From Clostridiales bacterium (GTDB lineage Bacteria; Bacillota; Clostridia; Peptostreptococcales; JAAYPU01), in the NCBI GenBank assembly GCA_012519645.1, contig JAAYPU010000411.1:1-13824 (forward strand): a stretch of 13,824 nt of DNA. Direction: 5' to 3'. The notes under the pieces were generated by a model, which did no database searches, had not been told where the DNA came from, and saw only the letters and a program-made list of their open reading frames with translations. Positions 6,798 through 13,824 of the stretch are shown here, in pieces. Each line of letters starts with the position of its first letter. Position 1 is the stretch's first letter. Both the position numbers and the translations under genes were made by a program.

Positions 6798-8708
6798 TTA
6801 TTTCCTGTTAAGCAAAAATATTCTTCCTTCAAGAGGTTTTATACATACTTGCTCCTCGCTTTCAATATTTTTTGTACATAATAGGTCGCTGACAGAAAAT
6901 TGCTGATTTATCAATTCCTTTAATGGCACTTCATATTCTTTTTCGTTGCTTCTGTTAAATATGCAAATGGCCTTTTCTGACTCCCTACTGCGAACAAATC
7001 CGAATAGATCTTCTCTGCAGGAAAAGCCTTCCCAATCTCCTTGAACAAATAAATCAAGTTCTTTTCTTAATTTTATTATTTTTTTGAACCAATCCAATAA
7101 ATCCTTATCTTCCCTGCCCCATGGATAAGGTCCTCTGTTATATGGGTCCGCATAACCCTCCATTCCGGCTTCATCGCCGTAATAAATGCAAGGTACACCG
7201 GGAAATGTCATTTGTATTAATGATATTAGCTTGAGCCGCTTAATGGCGAGCTCCCGCTCAGAATCTGACAGTCTGTACTTCTCTCTTTCCTCAGCAGTCA
7301 ATTCATCCGCATGTTGAGCACCGCCCAGTATTGTTGAAATTCTCTCCGTATCATGACTGGAAACAAGATTTATGGATGAATAGAAAATATCCTTTGGGTA
7401 GTTTTCATACAGGCTCATAAACTTTTTATAAGTATGCTCCCCGTCGGCATGACCCATGGCAAAATCTATCAGTGCGCTTCTGAAGGGATAATTCATAACA
7501 GAATCCAATTCATCTCCCCATAAATACTGACGTAATGAACCGTAGCTTATTTTATTCGAAGCATCTTCCCATACCTCTCCTATCAAAATTGCAGATTTAT
7601 CTGTTTCGACCACGGCTGATTTCAATCCTTTTATGAATTCATCGGGCAGTTCATCTGCAACATCCAATCTCCATCCTTTTGCACCTTTTTTTATCCAATA
7701 CCGGACTACCGCATCCTCATTTCTATATATAAAATCCTGATAAGAAAGCTCCATTTCATTTACATTGGGAAGAGTTCCGATTCCCCACCATGATTCATAT
7801 TCAAAGGGGAAATTTGTAAACCTGAACCAATTGTAATATGGGGACGACTTTGATTGGAACGCCCCTAAATTCGGATATTTATCATCCTTATTAAAATATA
7901 TACTGTCCGCACCCGTATGGCTGAACACACCATCCAAGATGAACCGAATACCTATTTTTTCACCCTCTGCCATAAGTCTTTCAAAATCTTCCAATGTACC
8001 AAGCATCGGGTCTATCTTCATATAATCTCCTGTATCATACCTGTGGTTGCTGGAAGCCTCAAAAACAGGATTTAAGTATATGACATCCACGCCTAGCTCT
8101 TTCAGGTATGGAAGCTTCACTTCGATACCTTTTAAATCACCACCAAAATAATCCCACCGTACAACCTGTCCTTTATGATCTTTTATATAATATGGCGTAT
8201 CATGCCAGTTTCCGTGAATCAGGCTTCCCGGTTTAGCATTTTCAACCTTTTGCTCACCATGACTATTAAAATATCGGTCAGGAAATATTTGATACATTAT
8301 GGATTTTTTAAACCATTCAGGTACTTTTCTGTAAGGATCGTAAACCGTTATTTGATATGACAGTACATCCTTATCAAAAATCATGCCTTCGCCGCCATAC
8401 TTCTCATAATTATTTCCGTAATAAACAGTCTTATCACTGTATTCGATCATAAAATGATACCAAATCAATCCAGGCCTTTCAGGTGCAGTATATTTGCAAA
8501 TGTAAGTTATTGAATCTGAATCCCTGTTTTCTTCATCCATTTTAATCTCAAATGAATCCTGGTTCCTGTAGAATTTGACAAAGCAGTTGAAATCCTGGCA
8601 ATCGTCCGGAAAAATCCTTAATCTCAAAGTTACTTCAGTATTGCAGGCAACCGCGCCAAAGGGCTTTCTGTAAAAAATATCGTGGGAATCATGGATTACT
8701 CTAAACAT
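6798..8708 (-). CDS. GH13 alpha-amylase / neopullulanase-like glucanase
   Basis: This 636-residue enzyme has an N-terminal beta domain of about 125 residues, a (beta/alpha)8 barrel beginning near IMYQIFPDRYF, and a C-terminal beta domain. GH13 conserved regions are complete: DGVFSH with D259 (region I), GWRLDVADE with nucleophile D349 (II), GEVWED with acid/base E378 (III), and SSHDTERI with D453 (IV). DGVFSH and the late DPYNRGPYPW segment resemble GH13_20 enzymes (neopullulanase, cyclomaltodextrinase, maltogenic amylase). No signal peptide is seen, so it probably acts in the cytoplasm on glycogen or maltodextrins. The ATG overlaps the end of glgB by 13 bases and has AAAGGAGAGG upstream, indicating tight coupling. 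Exact substrate is uncertain. Confidence 0.93.
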   Translation of the reverse strand: MFRVIHDSHDIFYRKPFGAVACNTEVTLRLRIFPDDCQDFNCFVKFYRNQDSFEIKMDEENRDSDSITYICKYTAPERPGLIWYHFMIEYSDKTVYYGNNYEKYGGEGMIFDKDVLSYQITVYDPYRKVPEWFKKSIMYQIFPDRYFNSHGEQKVENAKPGSLIHGNWHDTPYYIKDHKGQVVRWDYFGGDLKGIEVKLPYLKELGVDVIYLNPVFEASSNHRYDTGDYMKIDPMLGTLEDFERLMAEGEKIGIRFILDGVFSHTGADSIYFNKDDKYPNLGAFQSKSSPYYNWFRFTNFPFEYESWWGIGTLPNVNEMELSYQDFIYRNEDAVVRYWIKKGAKGWRLDVADELPDEFIKGLKSAVVETDKSAILIGEVWEDASNKISYGSLRQYLWGDELDSVMNYPFRSALIDFAMGHADGEHTYKKFMSLYENYPKDIFYSSINLVSSHDTERISTILGGAQHADELTAEEREKYRLSDSERELAIKRLKLISLIQMTFPGVPCIYYGDEAGMEGYADPYNRGPYPWGREDKDLLDWFKKIIKLRKELDLFVQGDWEGFSCREDLFGFVRSRESEKAICIFNRSNEKEYEVPLKELINQQFSVSDLLCTKNIESEEQVCIKPLEGRIFLLNRK

Positions 8709-10588
8709 GTGTCCTCTCCTTTATTTTTTAAAATCAATCCGGTATATGATGGCAGCTGTAATTCTATAGAATAAGGCCGCCCATGCCAGGGTATTTCATC
8801 TGCAGTGTATTCTTGTTTATTTATATTGTTTGTTCCTCCATAAATCTCAGCATCTGAATTAAAAGCAATTATATATTTGCCCCCATTTGGCACACCTATT
8901 CGAAAAATATCATAATGAACAGGCGTAAAGCTGATAATTGCGACACATATTTTTCCTTCTTTATCTTTTCTTATATAGGAAATGATATTTTGTTCATTAT
9001 TGTCAGCATCTATCCATTGAAAACCATCCCAAGAATGATCATCCTCCCATAGTGTTTTTTCATTCAAATAAAAGTTATTGAGTTCCTTAACAAATACTTG
9101 AAATTTTTTGTGCATCTCATAATCCAGCAGGCACCAATCCAGTCCGCAGTAGTACCTCCACTCCATAAATTGTGCAAATTCCGTTCCCATAAAGGTAAGC
9201 TTTTTGCCCGGGTGAGTCATAAGATAGCAAAAGAAAGCACGCAGGTTGGCGAATTTCTGCCAGTAATCTCCCGGCATTTTGTCTATCATGGATTTCTTCC
9301 CGTGGACAACTTCATCATGGGAAATAGGCAAGACAAAATTTTCGGAAAAAGCATAAAAAAAAGAAAAAGTGATTAGATTATGATGATGCTTTCTGTAAAC
9401 AGGATCCATTTCCAAATACTTTAAAATATCATTCATCCACCCCATATTCCATTTATAGTTGTATCCCAGCCCGCCGTCATGAACAGGCCATGTCACCATA
9501 GGCCAGGCACTTGCTTCCTCCGCTGCCATAATTACATTGGGATAATACTTAAATACAGCCGTATTTAATTGTTTAATAAATTCAATGGCGTCTAAATCTC
9601 CGTTTCCTCCATAAATGTTAGGTTCCCACTCTCCTTCTTCTTTACCGTAGCTTAGATACAGCATGCTTGATACGCCATCAGCTCTTAAACCATCAATATG
9701 ATATTTGTCCATCCAAAAAATAGCATTGGATATAAGAAAGCTCTGCACCTCACTTTTTGAGTAATTAAATTTATATGTACCCCATTCCCTATGCTGCTCC
9801 TTCTCATAAAGTATATCCCCGTCGAATCTAGAGAGGTAAGATACATCAGGACAAAAATGCCCGGGAACCCAGTCCAATATAACACCTATATCGTTTTGAT
9901 GGCATTTGTCAATAAAATACATAAATTCATGAGGCGGGCCGTACCTGCTGGTAGCAGCAAAAAAACCTGAGCATTGGTAACCCCAAGACCCGTCAAAAGG
10001 ATGCTCCATGATAGGCAAAAGCTCTATATGGGTATAACCCATTTCCTTTACATATGGAATCAATATTTCCGCCATTTCTTTACAGGTATAATACTCCCTG
10101 TCTTCAGGAACCTTCCAGGAGCCAAAATGCACCTCATAGATATTCATTGGTCTGTCATACAAGGAAGTGCTATTTCTTTTATTCATCCAGTCATTGTCAT
10201 TCCACTTATATTTATTTAGATCATATACAATGGATGCGGTCTTTGGTCTTACCTCAAAATAAAATCCAAAAGGATCTGACTTTGTAATGATTTGGTCATT
10301 CCATGATAGTATCTCATACTTATATAGTTCTCCTTCTTTGATATTAGGAATAAAGATGCTCCAAATACCGCCTTCGCTTATTCTCTCCATTCTGTTCCTG
10401 CTTCTGTCCCAATTATTAAAATCCCCTATAACTGATACTGCTTGCGCACGGGGCGCCCATAATGAAAACCTCACACCTTTTTCATTGTTTTCATCCGTTA
10501 TATGAGCCCCAAACATTTCATAGCTGTGATAATATTTTCCGGTATGAAATAAATAAATATTTTCATCCTTCAACAGGCTGCTTACCAT
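8696..10588 (-). CDS. glgB: 1,4-alpha-glucan branching enzyme (GH13)
   Basis: GlgB cuts an alpha-1,4 chain and rejoins it through an alpha-1,6 link, creating glycogen branches. From the start chosen here it has 630 residues, typical of the short Firmicute form. A CBM48 domain carries GDFNNW at 55-60. The catalytic barrel shows DWVPGHF with D239, GLRADG with nucleophile D304, AAEEASAWP with E357, and ISHDEVVHGKK with D425. The spacing between nucleophile and acid/base (53 residues) agrees with E. coli GlgB. The frame opens 21 bases earlier at a TTG (10609) with no ribosome site; the ATG at 10588 has GGAGG four bases upstream, so it is preferred. It is first in the glycogen operon. No convincing promoter is visible between it and the repeats upstream. 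Confidence 0.95.
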   Translation of the reverse strand: MVSSLLKDENIYLFHTGKYYHSYEMFGAHITDENNEKGVRFSLWAPRAQAVSVIGDFNNWDRSRNRMERISEGGIWSIFIPNIKEGELYKYEILSWNDQIITKSDPFGFYFEVRPKTASIVYDLNKYKWNDNDWMNKRNSTSLYDRPMNIYEVHFGSWKVPEDREYYTCKEMAEILIPYVKEMGYTHIELLPIMEHPFDGSWGYQCSGFFAATSRYGPPHEFMYFIDKCHQNDIGVILDWVPGHFCPDVSYLSRFDGDILYEKEQHREWGTYKFNYSKSEVQSFLISNAIFWMDKYHIDGLRADGVSSMLYLSYGKEEGEWEPNIYGGNGDLDAIEFIKQLNTAVFKYYPNVIMAAEEASAWPMVTWPVHDGGLGYNYKWNMGWMNDILKYLEMDPVYRKHHHNLITFSFFYAFSENFVLPISHDEVVHGKKSMIDKMPGDYWQKFANLRAFFCYLMTHPGKKLTFMGTEFAQFMEWRYYCGLDWCLLDYEMHKKFQVFVKELNNFYLNEKTLWEDDHSWDGFQWIDADNNEQNIISYIRKDKEGKICVAIISFTPVHYDIFRIGVPNGGKYIIAFNSDAEIYGGTNNINKQEYTADEIPWHGRPYSIELQLPSYTGLILKNKGEDTCLE

Positions 10589-10592
10589 ATTT

Positions 10593-10597
10593 CCTCC
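10593..10597 (-). promoter_or_regulatory. Ribosome binding site deciding the glgB start
   Basis: GGAGG on the minus strand is followed by AAAT and ATG (10588). The four-base spacing is short but workable. The competing in-frame TTG at 10609 lies upstream of this site and has no Shine-Dalgarno sequence of its own. Confidence 0.6.
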
Positions 10598-10672
10598 ATG
10601 GTTTTCCAAGTTAAAATATAATTTTTACTACATTCCATTATTTTTACCATTAAAGTCTTTTTTATTAATATG

Positions 10673-11040
10673 AACCACAAAGCACACAAAGGGAATTGTT
10701 TACTATTTAACCACAAAGTGCACAAAGGGCTCTAAGACTTGTCATTATTCTTAATTCCCTTGGTGTTCTTCATGGTTTTATTTTTACCACTAAGTACACA
10801 AAGGACTCGAAGACTTGTCTTTATTCTTGATTCCCTTGGTGTTCTTCGCGGTTTTGGTTTTTTAACCACTAAGCACACAAAGAAACTCAAAGCTTTAATA
10901 AAAAAATATTGTCTCCAAAAGTCTTTCAACAGCAATTCTAAATAAGCTCTATCAATATTATACTTTGTGCCCTTCGTGCTCTTTGTGGTTTTGGTTTTTT
11001 TACTTAGTTTAAAAGTGCCCTTCGTGATCTTGGTGGTTAT
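10673..11040. repeat. ACCACAAAG / CACAAAGGG repeat cluster
   Basis: Plus-oriented copies start at about 10674 (AACCACAAAGCACACAAAGG), 10710, 10786 and 10865, the last three spaced 76 and 79 bases apart. The 10710 and 10786 units share a longer body (AAGACTTGTC, TTATTCTT, CCCTTGGTGTTCTTC and then GGTTTT). Inverted copies lie at about 10961-10994 and 11014-11038 (GTGCCCTTCGTG followed by TTTGTGGTT or TTGGTGGTT). Within each unit the two halves are roughly complementary, so imperfect stem-loops can form. This repeat family is widespread in bacteria and archaea and often yields spurious protein predictions. No gene is credible here. Confidence 0.85.
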
Positions 11041-11294
11041 TAATAAATTTTATTAAAACATGTCGTTTAAACGACTAAAAAAAGTAGCTGCTATATATGC
11101 TAAAAATGGCATAAATATGAATATTATGGAAATATCATTTCCTATTATTAACAAGAAAATGATGATGAATATATATATTTTCATCAAAAAAAGTGACTTT
11201 TTGAGGGAAAAAAGTCACTCCCTAAAAAACATATTTTCATCTATGATTGTAATAAAATCATAGGGATTTTTATATCTCCGTTGAGGAAAGGGAC
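11041..11294. other. Gene-free spacer with several dyads
   Basis: This AT-rich interval lies between the repeat cluster and the plus-strand unit. It holds the palindrome GTCGTTTAAACGAC (11062-11075), a TGATGAA/TTCATCA inverted repeat (11163-11186), the terminator-like hairpin at 11193-11218, and an 8-bp stem CTATGATT/AATCATAG (11241-11263). No reading frame here has a ribosome site. I find no convincing promoter for the plus-strand unit, though it should lie here. Confidence 0.6.
11186..11218 (-). terminator. Terminator-like hairpin without an evident upstream gene
   Basis: GTGACTTTTT (11193-11202) pairs perfectly with AAAAAGTCAC (11209-11218) around a six-base loop. On the minus strand the stem is followed by seven T residues, the structure of an intrinsic terminator. 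No minus-strand gene lies upstream of it in the window, so it may stop antisense transcription from the plus-strand unit or end an unseen small RNA. Confidence 0.55.
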
Positions 11295-11648
11295 GTGAAC
11301 ATAATGGGCTCTGAGCAAAAGGAACCATATAAGGTATTTCTGGTAGGAGGCCGCCGTTTTCTTATATATCTTGAATACGATGAACAGCTTAACGAGAGTT
11401 ACCCGGCCTATCCCGACTTTGAAAGCAGCCCGGAGTATACCAGTGAAGGACAGCCTTTTGCCACGGCAGAACAGGAAAGCTGCCCCCACTGTAAGCCTTC
11501 CGCCCCGGGAAAACCTCCGCCAGACGACTGCGGCGGCTGCAATTGGTTTTACAGAGAGCAGACGCCTTACGATCCTATCGGCATATGTGTATGCGAAGCG
11601 CGGCAAAAAGAAAAAAGTAAACATAATAAATCAGAAAGTGAGGAATGA
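11295..11648 (+). CDS. Small Cys-rich protein of unknown function
   Basis: I do not recognise this 117-residue protein. It has no signal peptide. A beta-like N-terminal part (YKVFLVGGRRFLIYLEYDE) leads to an acidic linker, then a Cys cluster: CPHC, CGGCNWFYRE and IGICVCE, giving six cysteines in CxxC, CxxC and CxC pairs. This suggests a bound zinc or iron-sulfur centre, though disulfides are possible. The C-terminus is charged and Lys/Glu-rich. GTG at 11295 has GAGG 8 bases upstream; ATG at 11304 is an alternative with AAAGGG 11 bases upstream. Its stop is only two bases before the start of the giant secreted protein, so the two are surely co-transcribed. Its GC content is clearly above that of the glycogen genes (33 of 60 bases in 11401-11460 against 20 of 60 in 4201-4260). 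Confidence 0.8.
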   Translation: MNIMGSEQKEPYKVFLVGGRRFLIYLEYDEQLNESYPAYPDFESSPEYTSEGQPFATAEQESCPHCKPSAPGKPPPDDCGGCNWFYREQTPYDPIGICVCEARQKEKSKHNKSESEE

Positions 11649-11650
11649 AA

Positions 11651-13824
11651 ATGAAGAAAGCAAAAAAAATTATCAGCTTTATACTCTTGCTTACTCTTGT
11701 GTTTCTGCCTGTCACTGCCTCAGCAGCAAGCGCTGCGAAACATCCGCAGCAATGTACCAGTGTAGCGGTTACAGGAGAGGCGGGAGGATCCGGAGCTGAA
11801 TGGGTAAATCTGGCTTATGGTTTGGCAGCAGATGATAATTTATTTGTTGAAGCAATTCTTGGGGGAAGCTATTACAGCCAATATCTCAAAATGACCGGAT
11901 TTGGTTTTAACATTCCGGCTGATGCGACAGTAAACGGAATCCAGGTTACCATTATCCGCAAATCTTTGGCAGGAGGCATTGTCGATAAGTCACTTAAGCT
12001 ATTAGATGCAAACGGCACAGCCGTAGGCGATGATAAAGCATCAGCAGATATTTGGCCGAACAACGCCGAAGCCCCTGCTACTTATGGCGGCAATAACGAT
12101 ATGTGGGGAACCAGTTTAACGGCTGCGGATATAAATGATACGGATTTCGGAATTCAACTTTCAGTCAGAAATACAAGAGGTGATTCAAATGATTATGCCA
12201 GCGTCGACTATATCACGATCACCGTTACTTATAATGTCTCCCCACCCGAATTGTCCCCAGGAGGAGTAATGAGCGTAACAGCAACGACAGCATCAGTATC
12301 TTGCAACATACTCAACGGCTATGACGATACGTTGGAAGAAAGAGGTTTTTGCTATGGAACAAGTCCTAACCCAAATATAACAGATGATAATAAAGTAACA
12401 GTCGGTAATGGAGGGGGTACTTCTTTCCAGGCAAATATTACAGGACTGTCTCCGAATACCACCTACCATTTACGTGCATATGCTACAAACTTTGCCGGAA
12501 CAGGCTATGGATCTGATGTGGAATTTACTACAACTAAGCTATTAACCGGCATCACCATATCAGCACCTCCGGAAAATACGAGTTATATGGAAGGAGATTC
12601 TTTCGACCCAACAGGTATGGAAGTCACCGCATCATATGACGGGAATGACCCGGAGATTATTACGGGTTATACTTTTTCTCCTTCGGGAGCTTTGACGACA
12701 ACAGACACAGAAATCACCGTCAGTTATACTCTGGGCGGTGTGACAAAGACAGCAACAACACCCATCACTGTCACCGCAATTGCTCCTGTAAGCATCGAAG
12801 CGACTTACACTCAGAGCGACACTGTCTATACAAGTACAGACCTTGACGATTTGAAAAGCGATCTCACCGTCGCGGTTACATACAATGACGAGAGTACCGA
12901 AATTCTTTTAGATACTGAATATACCCTGTCAGGCACACTTGTGGAAGGAACGAGCACAATTACGGTTAACTACCTTTCTCTTACGGACACTTTTGATGTT
13001 ATGGTAACTGCAGTTTCTCCTGTAAGCATAGACGCTGTTTTCACTCAGGGAGAGCTAAAGGTATATCCAAGTACAAGCCTTAACAGCCTTAAAAACAATC
13101 TCACTGTCACGGTTACAAACAACGATAGCAACAGTGAAACCCTTGATCCTGATGTTTATTCCCTGTCGGGCACACTTGAAGAAGGAACGAGCACCATTAC
13201 GGTTGTCTACGGTTCTCTTACCGATACTTTTAACGTTGAGGTAACAGCTATAACGCTGGCAGGCATCGACGTTGTTTTCACTCAGGGAGAGCTTGTAGTA
13301 TACCCGAGTACAAGTCTTGACACACTGAAAGCTAATCTTACTGTAACAGGTATAAACAACGACGGTAGCAGTGCCGGTCCAATCACCGACTATACACTTT
13401 CCGGCACACTTGCGGCAGCCTCAGGTACAAGTACATGTGCAATTACGGTTATCCACGGCTTATTCACAGATACTTTTGACGTTACGGTAACAGCTATAAC
13501 GCTGGCAAGCATCGATGCTGTTTTCACGCAGGAAGATCTTGTTGTATACCCTAGTACAAGTCTTGACGTTCTGAAAGATAAGCTTACCGTAACAGGTACA
13601 AACAACGACGGAAGCAGTGCAGGCACAATTAACAGCTATACCCTTTCCGGCACACTTGCGGCGGACTCAGGTACAAGCACATGTACAATTACAGTTCACT
13701 ACGGTTCCCTTACCGATACTTTTGACGTTACGGTAACTGCGGTTTCTCCTGTAAGCATTGCCGCTGTTTTCACGCAGGGTGTGCTTAAGGTATATCCAAG
13801 TACAAGCCTTGACAGCCTTAAAAA
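11651..13824 (+). CDS. Large secreted Ig-like repeat protein (3' end beyond window)
   Basis: The frame stays open from ATG 11651 to the last base: 724 full codons with no stop, so the gene is cut by the window edge. Residues 1-25 form a clear signal peptide (Lys-rich start, long hydrophobic core, cleavage after TASA). Residues 27-196 form a beta-rich domain with WVNLAYG near its start, GFGFNIP, and DYITITVTYN at its end, probably a lectin-like or jelly-roll module. Residues 197-296 look like fibronectin type III (ending in LSPNTTYHLRAYATN and a VEFTTT strand). Residues 297-378 resemble a Big_3 bacterial Ig domain. From 379 onward there are Ig-like repeats of 78-82 residues. No cell-wall anchor is visible yet. 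AGGA lies about 6 bases before the ATG. Likely exported to the cell surface for adhesion or scaffolding, which is inference. Confidence 0.92.
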   Translation, partial: MKKAKKIISFILLLTLVFLPVTASAASAAKHPQQCTSVAVTGEAGGSGAEWVNLAYGLAADDNLFVEAILGGSYYSQYLKMTGFGFNIPADATVNGIQVTIIRKSLAGGIVDKSLKLLDANGTAVGDDKASADIWPNNAEAPATYGGNNDMWGTSLTAADINDTDFGIQLSVRNTRGDSNDYASVDYITITVTYNVSPPELSPGGVMSVTATTASVSCNILNGYDDTLEERGFCYGTSPNPNITDDNKVTVGNGGGTSFQANITGLSPNTTYHLRAYATNFAGTGYGSDVEFTTTKLLTGITISAPPENTSYMEGDSFDPTGMEVTASYDGNDPEIITGYTFSPSGALTTTDTEITVSYTLGGVTKTATTPITVTAIAPVSIEATYTQSDTVYTSTDLDDLKSDLTVAVTYNDESTEILLDTEYTLSGTLVEGTSTITVNYLSLTDTFDVMVTAVSPVSIDAVFTQGELKVYPSTSLNSLKNNLTVTVTNNDSNSETLDPDVYSLSGTLEEGTSTITVVYGSLTDTFNVEVTAITLAGIDVVFTQGELVVYPSTSLDTLKANLTVTGINNDGSSAGPITDYTLSGTLAAASGTSTCAITVIHGLFTDTFDVTVTAITLASIDAVFTQEDLVVYPSTSLDVLKDKLTVTGTNNDGSSAGTINSYTLSGTLAADSGTSTCTITVHYGSLTDTFDVTVTAVSPVSIAAVFTQGVLKVYPSTSLDSLK
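12785..13824 (+). repeat. In-frame tandem Ig-like repeats of 78-82 codons
   Basis: Units start at 12785 (78 codons), 13019 (79), 13256 (82), 13502 (82) and 13748 (cut by the window end). Shared marks are VFTQ, VYPSTSL, LK, LTVT, YTLSGTL, GTST, ITV and LTDTFDVTVTA. Units 1, 2 and 5 begin with PVSI. Units 3 and 4 begin with LA, carry NNDGSSAG and have a longer AASGTSTC-type middle. Unit 5 is nearly identical in DNA to the start of unit 2, more so than to its neighbour unit 4. The array probably continues beyond the window. Confidence 0.9.

Noticed and set aside
10674..10892. Possible CRISPR array
   Set aside because: Units are imperfect, 76-79 bases apart, and the intervening sequence is itself repeated, so there are no unique spacers and no cas genes.
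10732..10945. Short reading frames on both strands in the CACAAAG repeats
   Set aside because: They read through repeat DNA, give typical repeat translations such as TTKHTKK, and have no ribosome site.
11060..11263. 67-codon plus-strand reading frame
   Set aside because: It has no ribosome site, runs through several hairpins and codes for a low-complexity AT-driven sequence.
11241..11799. Overlapping frames on both strands across the Cys-rich gene and the start of the secreted protein
   Set aside because: The two plus-strand genes are supported by ribosome sites, coupling, Cys motifs and a signal peptide. The other frames have none of these.
13390..13626. Minus-strand frame opposite the Ig-like repeats
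   Set aside because: It is the complement of a repetitive coding sequence and has no independent support.

Overview
The window looks like chromosome of a low-GC Gram-positive anaerobe, probably a member of the Clostridia. Most genes are AT-rich, with strong GGAGG-type ribosome sites and occasional TTG starts. There is a clostridial-type glycogen operon, a UPF0473/DUF1292 protein and PspC/LiaF-like envelope proteins. I see no tRNA, rRNA, CRISPR array, transposase or phage integration gene. I cannot name the species.

Layout. (1) 1-1969: a two-gene minus-strand unit encoding a DUF1461 membrane protein and an unrecognised membrane-anchored protein. It is bracketed by a perfect 36-bp inverted repeat and by tracts of short degenerate repeats. 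(2) 1970-3584: a minus-strand PspC - PspC - LiaF-like operon, probably for envelope stress. (3) 3688-4008: a DUF1292 gene with its own canonical promoter and an intrinsic terminator. (4) 4086-10588: the minus-strand glycogen operon glgB - GH13 amylase - glgC - glgA. (5) 10589-11294: about 700 bases without a credible gene, holding several copies of an ACCACAAAG/CACAAAGGG repeat family in both orientations and then a cluster of short dyads. (6) 11295-13824: a plus-strand unit encoding a small Cys-rich protein and, two bases later, a large secreted protein of Ig-like repeats. This second gene is open at the window edge and was found by reading the frame through to the last base without a stop.

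How the genes work together. GlgC makes ADP-glucose, GlgA polymerises it, GlgB adds alpha-1,6 branches, and the GH13 enzyme probably trims or recycles the glucan. The PspC/LiaF-like proteins and the DUF1461 unit are envelope proteins. The plus-strand unit differs in base composition and orientation and begins just after the repeat-rich spacer, so it may have a different history from the rest.

No complete new system can be claimed. The best leads are the Cys-rich protein tightly coupled to the giant Ig-repeat protein, the mosaic A-A-B-B-A order of those repeats, and the inverted-repeat-flanked membrane-protein cassette.
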